DNA of 64,000 bases from an uncultured Eubacteriales bacterium (GCA_934561055.1 CAKTFN010000003.1:1-64000); one strand, 5' to 3'. Counted from the first letter of the stretch, positions 24,536-33,425 are shown. Program-made: numbers and translations. Notes: a model not told the origin generated them from the sequence alone.

Positions 24536-25621
24536 ATGGAAATCAAAAAAGACGGAAATTTTGACCTTCTTGCCCTCGGAGAAGTTATGCTTCGATTCGA
24601 TCCGGGCGAAGGAAGAGTAAGAAACGCCCGTTCCTTCACCGTTTGGGAAGGCGGCGGAGAATATAACGTCGCCCGTGCGCTTTCAAAGTGCTTTCGGCTC
24701 AAAACCGCCGTTGCAACCGCCCTTTGCGAAAACGAAATCGGTTTTCTTATCGAGGATCTCATCATGCAGGGCGGAGTTGACACATCGTTCATTCAGTGGA
24801 AATCTTTTGACAAAATCGGAAAAAGTTGCCGCAACGGACTGAACTTTGTTGAGCGCGGCTTCGGTATAAGAGGCGCAAAAAGCACGTCCGACCGAGGAAA
24901 CACCGCCGTTTCGCAAATTAAAAAAGGTGACTTTGACTGGGACAAAATTTTTTCTTCCGGCGTCAGAGTTTTTCATACCGGCGGAATTTTCTGCGCCCTT
25001 TCAAAAAGTACTTCGGCCGCGGCGCTTGAAGCGGTAAAAAAAGCGAAGGAATACGGTGCGGTCGTTTCGTTCGACTTCAACTTTCGCCCGTCGCTTTGGG
25101 CGTGCCTTGAAAACGAGGACGAGGTCAAAAAGAACATCGGAGAAATTCTTCGCTATGCCGACATCGTTTTCGGAAACGAATTCGATTTTTCAAAAGTTCT
25201 CGGCTTTGAAACCGAAAAAGGCGCAGACATTGACGTTCACGACGACGAAAGATATTTTTGTTTCATGAAAAAAGTCTGCGAAGAATATCCGAATATTTCG
25301 CTCATTGCAACAACCGTCAGAACCGTTCATTCCGCTTCGAGCAACAGCCTTCGTGCCGTCTGCTTTGAAAAGGGAAGAGACGGGCTTTTGAAAACCGGTC
25401 TTTTTGAAAGGCTTGACGTTCTTGACAGAATCGGAAGCGGCGACAGCTTTGCAAGCGGCCTTCTTTTCTCGCTCATGAACGGTGACGACACGGAATATGC
25501 GCTTGAGGTTGCGCTCGCCCATGCGGCTCTTGCGATGACAACCCCGGGCGACACCTCGGCCGCTTCAAAAAACGAGGTTTTTGACATCGTAAACAAAAAA
25601 TCTGCAAAGGTTGTGAGATAA
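24536..25621 (+). CDS. kdgK: PfkB-family sugar kinase, 2-keto-3-deoxygluconate kinase-like
   Basis: 361 residues. LALGEVMLRFDPGEGRVRNARSF and the GGGEYNVARALSKCF block (about 42-56) are the typical KDG-kinase N terminus; the catalytic anion-hole/base motif is RIGSGDSFASGL (about residues 300-311, base Asp303). With uxuA in the same run it would make 2-keto-3-deoxy-6-phosphogluconate. The class II aldolase next door is not the KDPG aldolase expected, so KDPG cleavage must be encoded elsewhere. Other PfkB sugars are possible. AAGGTG precedes the ATG. Confidence 0.75.
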   Translation: MEIKKDGNFDLLALGEVMLRFDPGEGRVRNARSFTVWEGGGEYNVARALSKCFRLKTAVATALCENEIGFLIEDLIMQGGVDTSFIQWKSFDKIGKSCRNGLNFVERGFGIRGAKSTSDRGNTAVSQIKKGDFDWDKIFSSGVRVFHTGGIFCALSKSTSAAALEAVKKAKEYGAVVSFDFNFRPSLWACLENEDEVKKNIGEILRYADIVFGNEFDFSKVLGFETEKGADIDVHDDERYFCFMKKVCEEYPNISLIATTVRTVHSASSNSLRAVCFEKGRDGLLKTGLFERLDVLDRIGSGDSFASGLLFSLMNGDDTEYALEVALAHAALAMTTPGDTSAASKNEVFDIVNKKSAKVVR

Positions 25622-25624
25622 AAT

Positions 25625-26488
25625 ATGTCACTTGTTAATATGAAGGACCTGCTTGCGGACGCGCAAAAGCGTAACTATGCCGTCGGTTCGTTCAGCGTTG
25701 CAAACATGGAGATGGTTCTCGGCGTAATCAAAGCCGCCGAGGAAACGCAGTCTCCGATCATTCTTCAAATTGCCGAAGTTCGGCTCAACCACTCCCCTCT
25801 TGCTCTCATCGGCCCGCTCATGGTTGCCGCCGCAGAGGAAGCGAGCGTTCCCGTTGCCGTTCATCTTGACCACGGAAAAACTCCCTGCTGCATTGAGCAG
25901 GCGCTCGACATCGGCTTCACCTCCGTTATGTTCGACGGCTCTCACCTTCCCATTGAGGACAACATCGAAATTACGAAGGGCATCGTTGAAATCGCAAGGG
26001 AATACGGAGCGGCGGTCGAAGCGGAAATCGGCTGCGTCGGCGGAAGTGAGGACGGAAGCGAAGACATTGCAATCAACTGCACCTCTCCCGAACAGGCAAA
26101 GCGTTTTGCCGAGGAGACAAAGGTTGACGCCCTTGCAATCGCAATCGGAAACGCCCACGGAAATTACAAGGAGGAACCGAAGCTTCGCTTTGACATTCTT
26201 GAAAAGGTTCACGAGCTTGTCAAAACTCCGCTCGTTCTTCACGGCGGAACGGGAATCGGCAAAGAGGACTTCATCCGTTGCCACCAAAGCGGAATCAAAA
26301 AAATCAACATTGCGACCGCAACCTTTGATTCGGTTGAGCGTTCAGTGCGCGAAAGCTATGAAAAAGGAGAAATTCACGGCTATTATGATCTTCATCAGGC
26401 GGAGATTGAAGGCGCATACCAAAACGCAAAACGACACATGGAAATTTTTTATTCGGTCGGAAAAGCCGAAGAAATAGATTTATTTTAA
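25625..26488 (+). CDS. Class II fructose-bisphosphate/tagatose/IolJ-type aldolase
   Basis: 287 residues, zinc-dependent class II aldolase. Seen: VPVAVHLDHGKTP (about residues 76-88; base Asp and zinc His), the GCVGGSEDGSED loop (about 137-148), zinc ligands in IGNAHGNY (about 178-185) and VLHGGTGIG (about 207-215). The length and loops resemble KbaY/GatY/IolJ. With the iolC-like kinase directly downstream, a role splitting 2-deoxy-5-keto-gluconate 6-phosphate (IolJ) is plausible, but FBP or tagatose-bisphosphate remain possible. It starts 3 bases after the KDG-kinase-like gene. Confidence 0.85.
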   Translation: MSLVNMKDLLADAQKRNYAVGSFSVANMEMVLGVIKAAEETQSPIILQIAEVRLNHSPLALIGPLMVAAAEEASVPVAVHLDHGKTPCCIEQALDIGFTSVMFDGSHLPIEDNIEITKGIVEIAREYGAAVEAEIGCVGGSEDGSEDIAINCTSPEQAKRFAEETKVDALAIAIGNAHGNYKEEPKLRFDILEKVHELVKTPLVLHGGTGIGKEDFIRCHQSGIKKINIATATFDSVERSVRESYEKGEIHGYYDLHQAEIEGAYQNAKRHMEIFYSVGKAEEIDLF

Positions 26489-26501
26489 AGGAGATTTTAC
26501 T

Positions 26502-27518
26502 ATGAAATACGTTGAATTTGACGAAAGCCGTCCCTTGGACGTCATCCCCATCGGAAGAATCGCAATTGACTTCAACCCGACGGACATGAACCGTCCCCTT
26601 TCCGAAAGCTGCAATTTCAACAAGTACGTCGGCGGCTCGCCGGCAAACATTGCGGTCGGACTTGCACGGCTCGGAAAAAAAGTCGGCTTCATCGGAAAGG
26701 TTTCCGACGATCAGCACGGCGACTATGTTGTTAACTACTTCAAGAACGACGGAATCGACACGTCAAACATTGTCAGAGCAAAGAACGGCGAAAAAATCGG
26801 CCTTACTTTTACCGAAATCAAAAGCCCGACCGAAAGCAGTATTCTTATGTACCGTGAAGGCGTTGCCGACCTCATGCTTGAGCCGAGCGAAGTCAGCGAA
26901 GATTACATCAAAAGCGCAAAGGCTCTTGTAATTTCCGGAACGGCTCTTTCGCAGTCGCCATCAAGAGAGGCCGTTCTTAAAGCGATGATGCTTGCAAAAA
27001 AGAACGGAACCGTTGTCATTTTTGACATCGACTACCGTCCGTACACATGGAAGAACAAGGACGAAATTTCGGTATACTATTCAATCGTTGCCGAAAACAG
27101 CGACATCATCCTCGGCTCCCGTGAGGAATACGACCTCACCGAAGCCATCATGGGCGTTTGCAAAACCGACGAGGAAAGCGCAAAGCGCTGGCATTCCCAT
27201 GGTGCAAAAATCGTCATCATCAAGCACGGCAAGGACGGCTCAACCGCTTATACCAACGACGGAAAGAGCTATTCAATCAAGCCGTTCCCCGTCAAGGCAA
27301 TGAAGGGCTTCGGCGGCGGCGACGGTTATGCTTCGGCGTTCATCCGCTGCCTGCTTGAAGGCTGGGATGTTATTGATGCGCTTGAATTCGGAACCGCCTC
27401 CGCTTCAATGCTCATCTCCGCCCACAGCTGTTCGGCCGCAATGCCGACGGTTGAGGCTGTTGAAAAATTTATCAAGGAAGAAAAAGAGCTTTACGGCGAA
27501 ATGGTTGCAAGGGTATAA
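26502..27518 (+). CDS. iolC: PfkB-family kinase, 5-dehydro-2-deoxygluconokinase-like
   Basis: 338 residues. The N terminus VIPIGRIAIDFNPTDMNRPL and KYVGGSPANIAVGLARLGKKVGFIGKV follow the IolC subgroup; the catalytic motif is GFGGGDGYASAF (about residues 267-278), with the base Asp present but Gly instead of Ala after it. IolC phosphorylates 2-deoxy-5-keto-gluconate during myo-inositol breakdown, and the aldolase just upstream could split the product. The other iol genes are absent from this window. AAAGGAG precedes the ATG; the unit ends with a strong terminator. Confidence 0.85.
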   Translation: MKYVEFDESRPLDVIPIGRIAIDFNPTDMNRPLSESCNFNKYVGGSPANIAVGLARLGKKVGFIGKVSDDQHGDYVVNYFKNDGIDTSNIVRAKNGEKIGLTFTEIKSPTESSILMYREGVADLMLEPSEVSEDYIKSAKALVISGTALSQSPSREAVLKAMMLAKKNGTVVIFDIDYRPYTWKNKDEISVYYSIVAENSDIILGSREEYDLTEAIMGVCKTDEESAKRWHSHGAKIVIIKHGKDGSTAYTNDGKSYSIKPFPVKAMKGFGGGDGYASAFIRCLLEGWDVIDALEFGTASASMLISAHSCSAAMPTVEAVEKFIKEEKELYGEMVARV

Positions 27519-27545
27519 AGCATAAACTTTTTAAAATAATAAAAC

Positions 27546-27590
27546 ACAGCATACGTTTGTCTTTAAAAAAGGGCAAACGTATGCTGTTTT
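27546..27590 (+). terminator. Terminator of the uxuA-iolC run
   Basis: Perfect 14-bp stem (27546-27559 with 27574-27587), then TTTT. It ends 3 bases before the -35 of the small-peptide promoter. Confidence 0.9.
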
Positions 27591-27592
27591 CG

Positions 27593-27621
27593 TTGATATA
27601 TATTTCCGGTTATGATAAAAT
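27593..27621 (+). promoter_or_regulatory. Promoter of the small membrane peptide gene
   Basis: TTGATA (27593-27598), 17 bases, TAAAAT (27616-27621). Transcription should begin near 27628, just before a GCCGG/CCGGC 5' hairpin (27631-27645). Confidence 0.8.
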
Positions 27622-27655
27622 ACTGCCGGTGCCGGATAAACCGGCAGGCGTTTTC

Positions 27656-27672
27656 CTCCTCAATAAGAGGAG
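27656..27672 (+). promoter_or_regulatory. Hairpin that sequesters the ribosome binding site
   Basis: CTCCTC (27656-27661), loop AATAA, GAGGAG (27667-27672). The right arm is exactly the Shine-Dalgarno of the small peptide gene, 8 bases before its ATG. RBS-masking stems of this kind are known from type I toxin mRNAs such as Fst. Confidence 0.7.
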
Positions 27673-27680
27673 TTGATAAC

Positions 27681-27782
27681 ATGACCGAAACAACTGTTAT
27701 CGGGTTGATTGTTTCAATCCTTGCATTGCTTGTCGATGTTACCTCTCTTTGTTACACAATTATCAGTAACCAAAAGAAATAA
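27681..27782 (+). CDS. 33-residue single-span membrane peptide, candidate type I toxin
   Basis: Begins MTETTVIGLIVSILALL and ends with polar/basic ISNQKK. Residues 6-29 form one hydrophobic span and the C terminus is positive, like Fst/TxpA/Ldr-type toxins that insert into the membrane. It has its own promoter, a 5' hairpin masking its GAGGAG site, and a strong terminator 16 bases after its stop. A consensus promoter on the other strand faces it and would make an RNA overlapping its 3' end. The gene and signals are seen; toxin function is inferred. It could instead be a harmless small membrane protein. No family assignment is offered. Confidence 0.7.
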   Translation: MTETTVIGLIVSILALLVDVTSLCYTIISNQKK

Positions 27783-27794
27783 TCTTACATAAAA

Positions 27795-27889
27795 AGCAAG
27801 AAACACCGCCCTGTTCTCCGGCGGTGTTTCTTTAAATACCCCAAAAATACCCAAAAAGAGGCGTAACCGCTTATCGCGGCACCCTTTGT
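27795..27889 (-). ncRNA. Candidate antisense regulatory RNA (type I antitoxin)
   Basis: The span from the predicted +1 (about 27889) to the end of the shared terminator is about 95 bases with no credible ORF. It carries a 5' hairpin CCGC-GATAA-GCGG, whose text GGTGCCGCGATAA resembles GGTGCCGGATAA at the 5' end of the peptide mRNA, and a CCTCTT segment able to pair with AAGAGG at the peptide's ribosome site. Ends are predicted, not measured. Confidence 0.55.
27798..27832. terminator. Bidirectional terminator shared by the peptide mRNA and opposing RNA
   Basis: Perfect 13-bp stem (27798-27810 with 27820-27832), T runs on both strands (TTTAAA after it on plus, TTGCTTTTT after it on minus). Both convergent transcripts should end here and overlap through it. 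Confidence 0.9.
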
Positions 27890-27895
27890 ATTTAT

Positions 27896-27924
27896 ATTAT
27901 ACTCTGCCGCCCGTTTTTTGTCAA
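27896..27924 (-). promoter_or_regulatory. Perfect consensus promoter facing the small peptide gene
   Basis: Minus strand TTGACA (27919-27924), 17 bases, TATAAT (27896-27901). There is no protein gene downstream before the terminator at 27798-27832, so its product must be a short RNA. Confidence 0.9.
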
Positions 27925-27950
27925 GCGGTAAATTTAAAGCTTTCAAAGCC

Positions 27951-27984
27951 AAAACGGGATCGGTTTTTGCCGACCCCGTTTTTT
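27951..27984. terminator. Terminator of the MarR-ABC operon
   Basis: AACGGGATCGG pairs with CCGACCCCGTT around a T5/A5 loop, 15-45 bases after the ABC gene stop on the minus strand. Confidence 0.85.
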
Positions 27985-27998
27985 GGTATGCTTTTGAA

Positions 27999-30740
27999 TT
28001 ATTCCGTTCTGAGTGCTTCAACAGGATCTTTCTTCGCGGCGAGCGAGGAAGGAATAAGTCCTGCAATGAAGGTCAAAAATACGCTGACGCAAACGAGCCA
28101 CAAGCCGTCCGTGAACGGAAGCACCGCCGTAATCGGAGCGCCGGTCAGCTTTCTCAAAATCAGGTTTATCGGTATCTCGCACAACAGCGTGACCCCGATA
28201 CCTATGAGGCCGGCAGAAAGGCCGATTATGAACGTTTCTGCGTTGAATACGTTTGAAACGTCACGCTTTGAAGCGCCGATACTTCTCAAAATACCGATTT
28301 CCTTCGTTCTTTCGATAACCGAAACGTAGGTTATAATTCCTATCATGATTGAAGAAACAACAAGAGAAATTGCAACGAAGATTACGAGCGTGTATGTAAC
28401 AATGTTGATTGCCTGCATTGCAACGTTCATTGCGATTCCGATGTAGTCGGTGCAGTTGATCGTAAGCTCCTCGTGGCCGTCATCCGTAACGGTCTGGTTG
28501 TAATAGTCAACCATCTTGTTGACTTCATCTTTGGTGTCGAAATCCTTCGGATAAAGTGCAATCGAAGTCGGGTTGTCCTCATCGGAATAACCGATTGTTT
28601 CATAAGTCTTTTCAAGCGAGCATTTCGAGTTTACGGTATCAATATACGCCTGCTTAAACGCAAGAACCTGATCATCCGTCAGATAGCCCTCCATGAGCTT
28701 TTTCTGAAGATCCGACATATCGCCGAAGTCAAACATTGAGGACATATCGGTGATATCGATTTTTGAAAGGTCCATATCCTTCGCCATGCTGAGGAACGGA
28801 GTGATGTTGAGATAGTTGTAATCGATTTCGTTGAGGTCGATGTCTGCAAGGTCAAAATCGTTTACGGTCTTGTCGAAGAAATCCATTCCGGTGATGACGT
28901 CCTTCTTCGGGTTTGCAAGCTGCTCCTTAACAACCTGAGAGTTCTTCGTTCTTTCAAGGGCGTAATCCATGAGGTCGCCTCTGTAACCGATGTAGCCGTT
29001 ACCGACAGAAAGAACGTTGTCTTCGCCCGGACGAACAATTCCGACAACCTTTACGTCGATTGCGTCCTTGAGCTGATTGCTGACATAAAGAGCGTTGTTT
29101 CTCATATCGCTCCAAAGACCCGTCTTTTCGTCCTTGTGCATGAGGTCGCTGTTTGTGAGCATCTTGAAATTAAGGCCGAGAATGTCATCATATGAAAATC
29201 TTTCCGCCTCGCCGCTTTCAAGCTTTTCGCCGCCGGCAAGAGCGTTCATGAGGTTCGTTGTGAACTGGCTTTGATCCTTGAGTCCGAGAGCATATGCCAT
29301 AATTTCGGTAACTTCGTTGTTTCCGTCAACGATTACGACAACTTCGTTGTACTCCTGCGGAAGGCGGCCGTAAATTACGTCGTAATAATCACCTATCGTT
29401 TCGTTATCGCCGACAAGCTCCTTCCAAAGGTTTGTATAGCTGTTGATATCAACAAAGCCTTCAAGGCTTGAAATCGACTGCATATTGAGATTGTCAAGAA
29501 GTGTGCTGGGATTGACCTGAATCGGGTTTTCGCCATCCTGAACGCGATAGATATTCAGCTTTGTTGTGTAATTGAACTGAACCGCATTGCAGTATTCGTC
29601 AAACTTTTCTCTGTTTTCGTCGATATATTTTTTGAAGCTCTGAAGGTTGTTCGAGTTCGACTGAGCGATGAAGGTATTGATCATCGTATTGAACGATTTG
29701 TTGACGTAAACCGCATCCTTGTCGTGGTCAACGCCGAGGAGAGGGTTCAGTCCGAGAGCGGTTTGAAGAAGGCTGTCGGTATTGACCGCTTCCTTTTCAA
29801 CGGACATCGGGAACAGCAAAAGCGCATCACTTTCGATTTTTGCGATATAGCCGTTAATTCCGTTTGAAAGTGCAAGAACAAGGGCAATGCCTATGATACC
29901 GATACTTCCGGCAACGGCGGTCAAAATCGTTCTTGCCCGCTTTGTGACAAGGTTACGCATTGAAAGGGTGAATGCCGTTGCCATTGACATTGAAGGCTTT
30001 TTGCCTTTTTTCTTATCCTCTTCGGCTTTCTCCTTTTCAATTTCAAAATCCTTTTCGGTCGGGGTGAACGGGTTTGAGTCGTCGATTACGTTACCGTCAA
30101 GGCAACGGATAACACGGGTTGCATACTGAAGAGCAAGTTCCGGGTTATGTGTAACCATGATGACGAGCTTATCTTTTGCAACTTCTTTAAGAAGTTCCAT
30201 AATCTGAACGCTGGTTTCGCTGTCGAGTGCGCCGGTCGGTTCGTCGGCAAGGATGATGTCCGGATTGTTGATAAGCGCACGGGCAATTGCAACACGCTGC
30301 ATCTGGCCGCCGGACATCTGCGTCGGACGCTTATAGATATGCTTTTCAAGACCGACTTTTTTGAGTGCTTCAATCGCCTTTTCGCGGCGTTCCTTTTTTG
30401 AAACACCCGAAAGGGTAAGAGCAAGCTCAACGTTTGCAAGAACGGTCTGGTGAGTAATGAGGTTATAGCTTTGGAAAACGAAACCGATTGAATGGTTGCG
30501 GTAGGTATCCCAATCGCCGTCGGTAAAAGTTTTTGTTGACTTTCCGTTGATTATGAGGTCGCCGCTTGTGTAACGGTCAAGACCGCCGATGATATTAAGC
30601 ATTGTTGTTTTTCCGCAGCCCGAAGGACCGAGGATTGCAACGAACTCGCTTTCTCTGAAGTTAATGCTGATGTTTTTCATTGCACGGACGGTTGTGTCGC
30701 CCGTTGTGTAATCTTTGACAATATTTTTAAGTGCCAGCAT
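27999..30740 (-). CDS. Fused ABC transporter: N-terminal ATPase, C-terminal FtsX permease
   Basis: 913 residues. ATPase: Walker A LGPSGCGKTTMLN (about 37-49), signature MSGGQMQRVAIARAL (about 142-156), Walker B IILADEPTGALD (about 162-173). After a charged linker (about 235-255) a span near 275 leads to a large extracytoplasmic domain (about 290-750), then three spans with SVIERTKEIGILRSIGASKRDV (about 838-859) typical of FtsX. It ends DPVEALRTE. Single-polypeptide ATPase-FtsX fusions of this kind handle antimicrobial peptides or lipoproteins. It is last in an operon with a MarR regulator and a large anchored protein, suggesting an inducible envelope-defence exporter. Confidence 0.9.
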   Translation of the reverse strand: MLALKNIVKDYTTGDTTVRAMKNISINFRESEFVAILGPSGCGKTTMLNIIGGLDRYTSGDLIINGKSTKTFTDGDWDTYRNHSIGFVFQSYNLITHQTVLANVELALTLSGVSKKERREKAIEALKKVGLEKHIYKRPTQMSGGQMQRVAIARALINNPDIILADEPTGALDSETSVQIMELLKEVAKDKLVIMVTHNPELALQYATRVIRCLDGNVIDDSNPFTPTEKDFEIEKEKAEEDKKKGKKPSMSMATAFTLSMRNLVTKRARTILTAVAGSIGIIGIALVLALSNGINGYIAKIESDALLLFPMSVEKEAVNTDSLLQTALGLNPLLGVDHDKDAVYVNKSFNTMINTFIAQSNSNNLQSFKKYIDENREKFDEYCNAVQFNYTTKLNIYRVQDGENPIQVNPSTLLDNLNMQSISSLEGFVDINSYTNLWKELVGDNETIGDYYDVIYGRLPQEYNEVVVIVDGNNEVTEIMAYALGLKDQSQFTTNLMNALAGGEKLESGEAERFSYDDILGLNFKMLTNSDLMHKDEKTGLWSDMRNNALYVSNQLKDAIDVKVVGIVRPGEDNVLSVGNGYIGYRGDLMDYALERTKNSQVVKEQLANPKKDVITGMDFFDKTVNDFDLADIDLNEIDYNYLNITPFLSMAKDMDLSKIDITDMSSMFDFGDMSDLQKKLMEGYLTDDQVLAFKQAYIDTVNSKCSLEKTYETIGYSDEDNPTSIALYPKDFDTKDEVNKMVDYYNQTVTDDGHEELTINCTDYIGIAMNVAMQAINIVTYTLVIFVAISLVVSSIMIGIITYVSVIERTKEIGILRSIGASKRDVSNVFNAETFIIGLSAGLIGIGVTLLCEIPINLILRKLTGAPITAVLPFTDGLWLVCVSVFLTFIAGLIPSSLAAKKDPVEALRTE

Positions 30741-30743
30741 TTC

Positions 30744-33425
30744 TTACGCCTCCTTATTTGCTTCTTTTTTCTCGGCTTTTGCTTCTTTTTTAAGAGCCTT
30801 TTCCGCTTTTCTTCTCTCAAAAAGAATCTTGATTCTGTCGCGTCTCCAAATCAGGAACGCCGCAATCAAAAGAAGAACGATGACAATCGGGATAATTACT
30901 TTCGGAGCGTCCGATTTTTTTTCTTCGGGCTGATAGATGATTTCCTTATCGTAGACAAAATCGCCGGTTGTGCTTGAAACCGCTCTTTCGCGGAAGAAGA
31001 GTTTATAAAGCCATTCGATTGTTTCGTCGGTTGTCATTTCTGCCATCTGATCGCCGATTCCGGCCGAATACTGAGAAAACATTGAGTTGTCTCCGTCCTT
31101 GGGAGCCATCATTTTGCTGACAACCTTGCTGTTTTCCGGAGCTCTGATTGCGTCAACAACATATCTCAGAAGCGTAATAAGAACTGCGGTCTGATCCGCT
31201 TTGACAACATAAACCTTTTCTCTTTTTCCGTCGAAAGTACGTTTACTTGTTGCCGAAGCGATTGAACCGATTCCGGCGAGCGATTTGAGGTCGGGCTTTG
31301 AAAGCTTGATTGTGTCCTTTGCAAGGTCGGGAATCATATCCGAAACAGCCGTAAGAACATCGGTCTTTTTAATCTCTTCAAGGTCGATTCCGAGCGACGA
31401 AAGTTCGATTCCGAAGCTCTTGAGAAGCTCAAGAACGGGATTAAGAAGGTTTTCAAGGCACTGCATGAGCGAGCCGTTTGAAATGAAGAATACCATGTTC
31501 GGCAAAATCGCCGTCAATGTATAAACCGGCTTTTTGCAAATTTTGTCAACGAGGTCAAGAACCGGTGTGATTATTGCGCCGATGATTTTGTCGCTGCCCT
31601 TGCATTTTTCATACTGTGCGTAGGTGAGGATATGCTTATCCGGACAGCCGAGAGCCTCAAGAAGCGGAATAACCGCCGAGTTGTAACCGTTTGAACCGGG
31701 AATGTTCACCGAATCAAGAACGGTGAGCGTTCCGTTTGCAAAAAGCATTTCAAATAAGGGTTCGAGAGGCATGAGCACCGCAGTGAGAGCTTCTTCAAAA
31801 TATGTTCTGCTTCCGCTCCTGAAGCAGGAGGCAAGTCTTTCCTCGCTGATTTTTTCCCAACTGTATGAGCCGGAAAGATATGAAGCCGCGGTATAAAAGC
31901 CGCTCTTTCTCAGGTGATTTGACACGGCCGTCGGCGTTGCGTAAATTCCGAGCGCCGAGGTCACGCTTTGAAGTTCCGAATTGCCGAGCGCCCCGTAAAG
32001 CCCCTTCATGAGCTTTGCAAGAATCGTTCCGGAATAAATTGTTTCCTTGAGCGTTGCGCTGAGTGTTTTTCCGCCGCCGAATTCAACGGCAAATTCATTC
32101 ATCACGCCGTCAATTCCCTTGAGAACCCGTTTATATTTTTCTTCTCCGAGGTTTGCGGTGTAGCTGACCGAGGTTGCGGTGAACTCTTTCTGAGTCCATT
32201 CGTAATTGACTTCGCTGCCGTTTTTGCTCGTGAGAAGTGTGACAAGCATTTTGAAAATTTCGCTCGTTTCCTTTTTGAGAAGATTCTGAACAACGGGAAG
32301 AACCGTTGCCATGTCTTCGTTTTCACCGAGCGTTTCCTCAACCTTATCCGAGTTGAGCTTCAGCGTGTCAATCAGCCACATAAACGTATATGTAAAGCTT
32401 TCGCCGATGTTTGCAACAATTTTTCCGCCGCTCAATGTTCCGCAGCCCTTAAGAGTGTCAAGATCTATGGGAGCGAGCTTAAAGTCGCTGTTTTCCGTCA
32501 TATCAGAAAGGACTGTGTTGATGTTTTCGCTGAAATTCGTTGTGTACTTTTTTGAATCCTGAAGGAACATCAAAAGACTGAGCATTTGAGAACCGGAGAA
32601 AAGCGAAACAAGGTTTCCGATCTGCGGAGTGAACGGCTTGAGAAGTGCGTCAACCGAACTTTGAAGTCCTCCGTCTTTAATATAGTATGCAAGGTTCGGA
32701 AGCGTTGCCGAAAGCTTCATTGCCGGAGACTCAAGAACTTCCTCAAGGAGCGAGAAAATTGAAATCACCGTGTTCCAAACCATTGAATTTTTGTTTCCTT
32801 CGGCTTGAGCGTAAAAAGTTGAAGAACTTTCAAACCACGTGCAGCCGAGAGCCGCAAGCATCGGAACAAGGCCGGTTTCATAACCGTTTGAACCCGTGAT
32901 TCTGATTACGCCGACTTTATAAGTTCCGCCGCAAAGGACGGTATAAAGGACATCGTTAAACGGAGCGAGCATTGAAGCGACCGCCGAAGCGAAGTCGTAT
33001 TTGTCATACACATTCCATTTTGCGCCCTTCAGATTGACTGCCGACCAACCTGCAGAATTCAAAAGTGCCTTTTGAACCGTCGGATATTTTTCGAGACCCT
33101 TTGCAACGCCTGCGGGGCTGATATCGATTCCAAGCTTTGAAAGCGTGTCTGTGCTTTCGGCGAGCGAGGAATAAATTCCGGTTAAAAGCTTTGACAAAGT
33201 TTCGCTTTCAAAAAGAACCGTTGTGACGAGATTTTCAAGCGTTGTGTTTTTGAAGGACGAAACGGCGTTTTCAACAAGTTTATCTGTTTTTTCCGCCGAC
33301 TCGGCTGCGCTCTTATTAGTGACTCCGTCCGGATAGCTGACAGCCGCAAAACACGGCATACATACCGAAAGAAGAACGCAAAGCGTGAGAAGAACGCTCA
33401 AAAAGCTCTTTGCTGTTTTATTCAT
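30744..33425 (-). CDS. Large membrane-anchored extracellular protein with an internal duplication
   Basis: 893 residues, family unknown to me. A signal peptide (1-27, ending CFAAV) and a C-terminal span (about 845-866) with a very basic EKK/EAK tail inside the cell fix it to the membrane. Residues about 65-275 and 458-675 are recognisable repeats: each has 'SNGY...P.L.ALGC', then '...TLPN...YI..G.L....' and '...LL.P...'. It starts inside marR (ATGA overlap, 33422-33425) and ends 3 bases before the ABC transporter gene, so the three are tightly coupled and this protein may be the transporter's extracellular partner. Confidence 0.8.
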   Translation of the reverse strand: MNKTAKSFLSVLLTLCVLLSVCMPCFAAVSYPDGVTNKSAAESAEKTDKLVENAVSSFKNTTLENLVTTVLFESETLSKLLTGIYSSLAESTDTLSKLGIDISPAGVAKGLEKYPTVQKALLNSAGWSAVNLKGAKWNVYDKYDFASAVASMLAPFNDVLYTVLCGGTYKVGVIRITGSNGYETGLVPMLAALGCTWFESSSTFYAQAEGNKNSMVWNTVISIFSLLEEVLESPAMKLSATLPNLAYYIKDGGLQSSVDALLKPFTPQIGNLVSLFSGSQMLSLLMFLQDSKKYTTNFSENINTVLSDMTENSDFKLAPIDLDTLKGCGTLSGGKIVANIGESFTYTFMWLIDTLKLNSDKVEETLGENEDMATVLPVVQNLLKKETSEIFKMLVTLLTSKNGSEVNYEWTQKEFTATSVSYTANLGEEKYKRVLKGIDGVMNEFAVEFGGGKTLSATLKETIYSGTILAKLMKGLYGALGNSELQSVTSALGIYATPTAVSNHLRKSGFYTAASYLSGSYSWEKISEERLASCFRSGSRTYFEEALTAVLMPLEPLFEMLFANGTLTVLDSVNIPGSNGYNSAVIPLLEALGCPDKHILTYAQYEKCKGSDKIIGAIITPVLDLVDKICKKPVYTLTAILPNMVFFISNGSLMQCLENLLNPVLELLKSFGIELSSLGIDLEEIKKTDVLTAVSDMIPDLAKDTIKLSKPDLKSLAGIGSIASATSKRTFDGKREKVYVVKADQTAVLITLLRYVVDAIRAPENSKVVSKMMAPKDGDNSMFSQYSAGIGDQMAEMTTDETIEWLYKLFFRERAVSSTTGDFVYDKEIIYQPEEKKSDAPKVIIPIVIVLLLIAAFLIWRRDRIKILFERRKAEKALKKEAKAEKKEANKEA

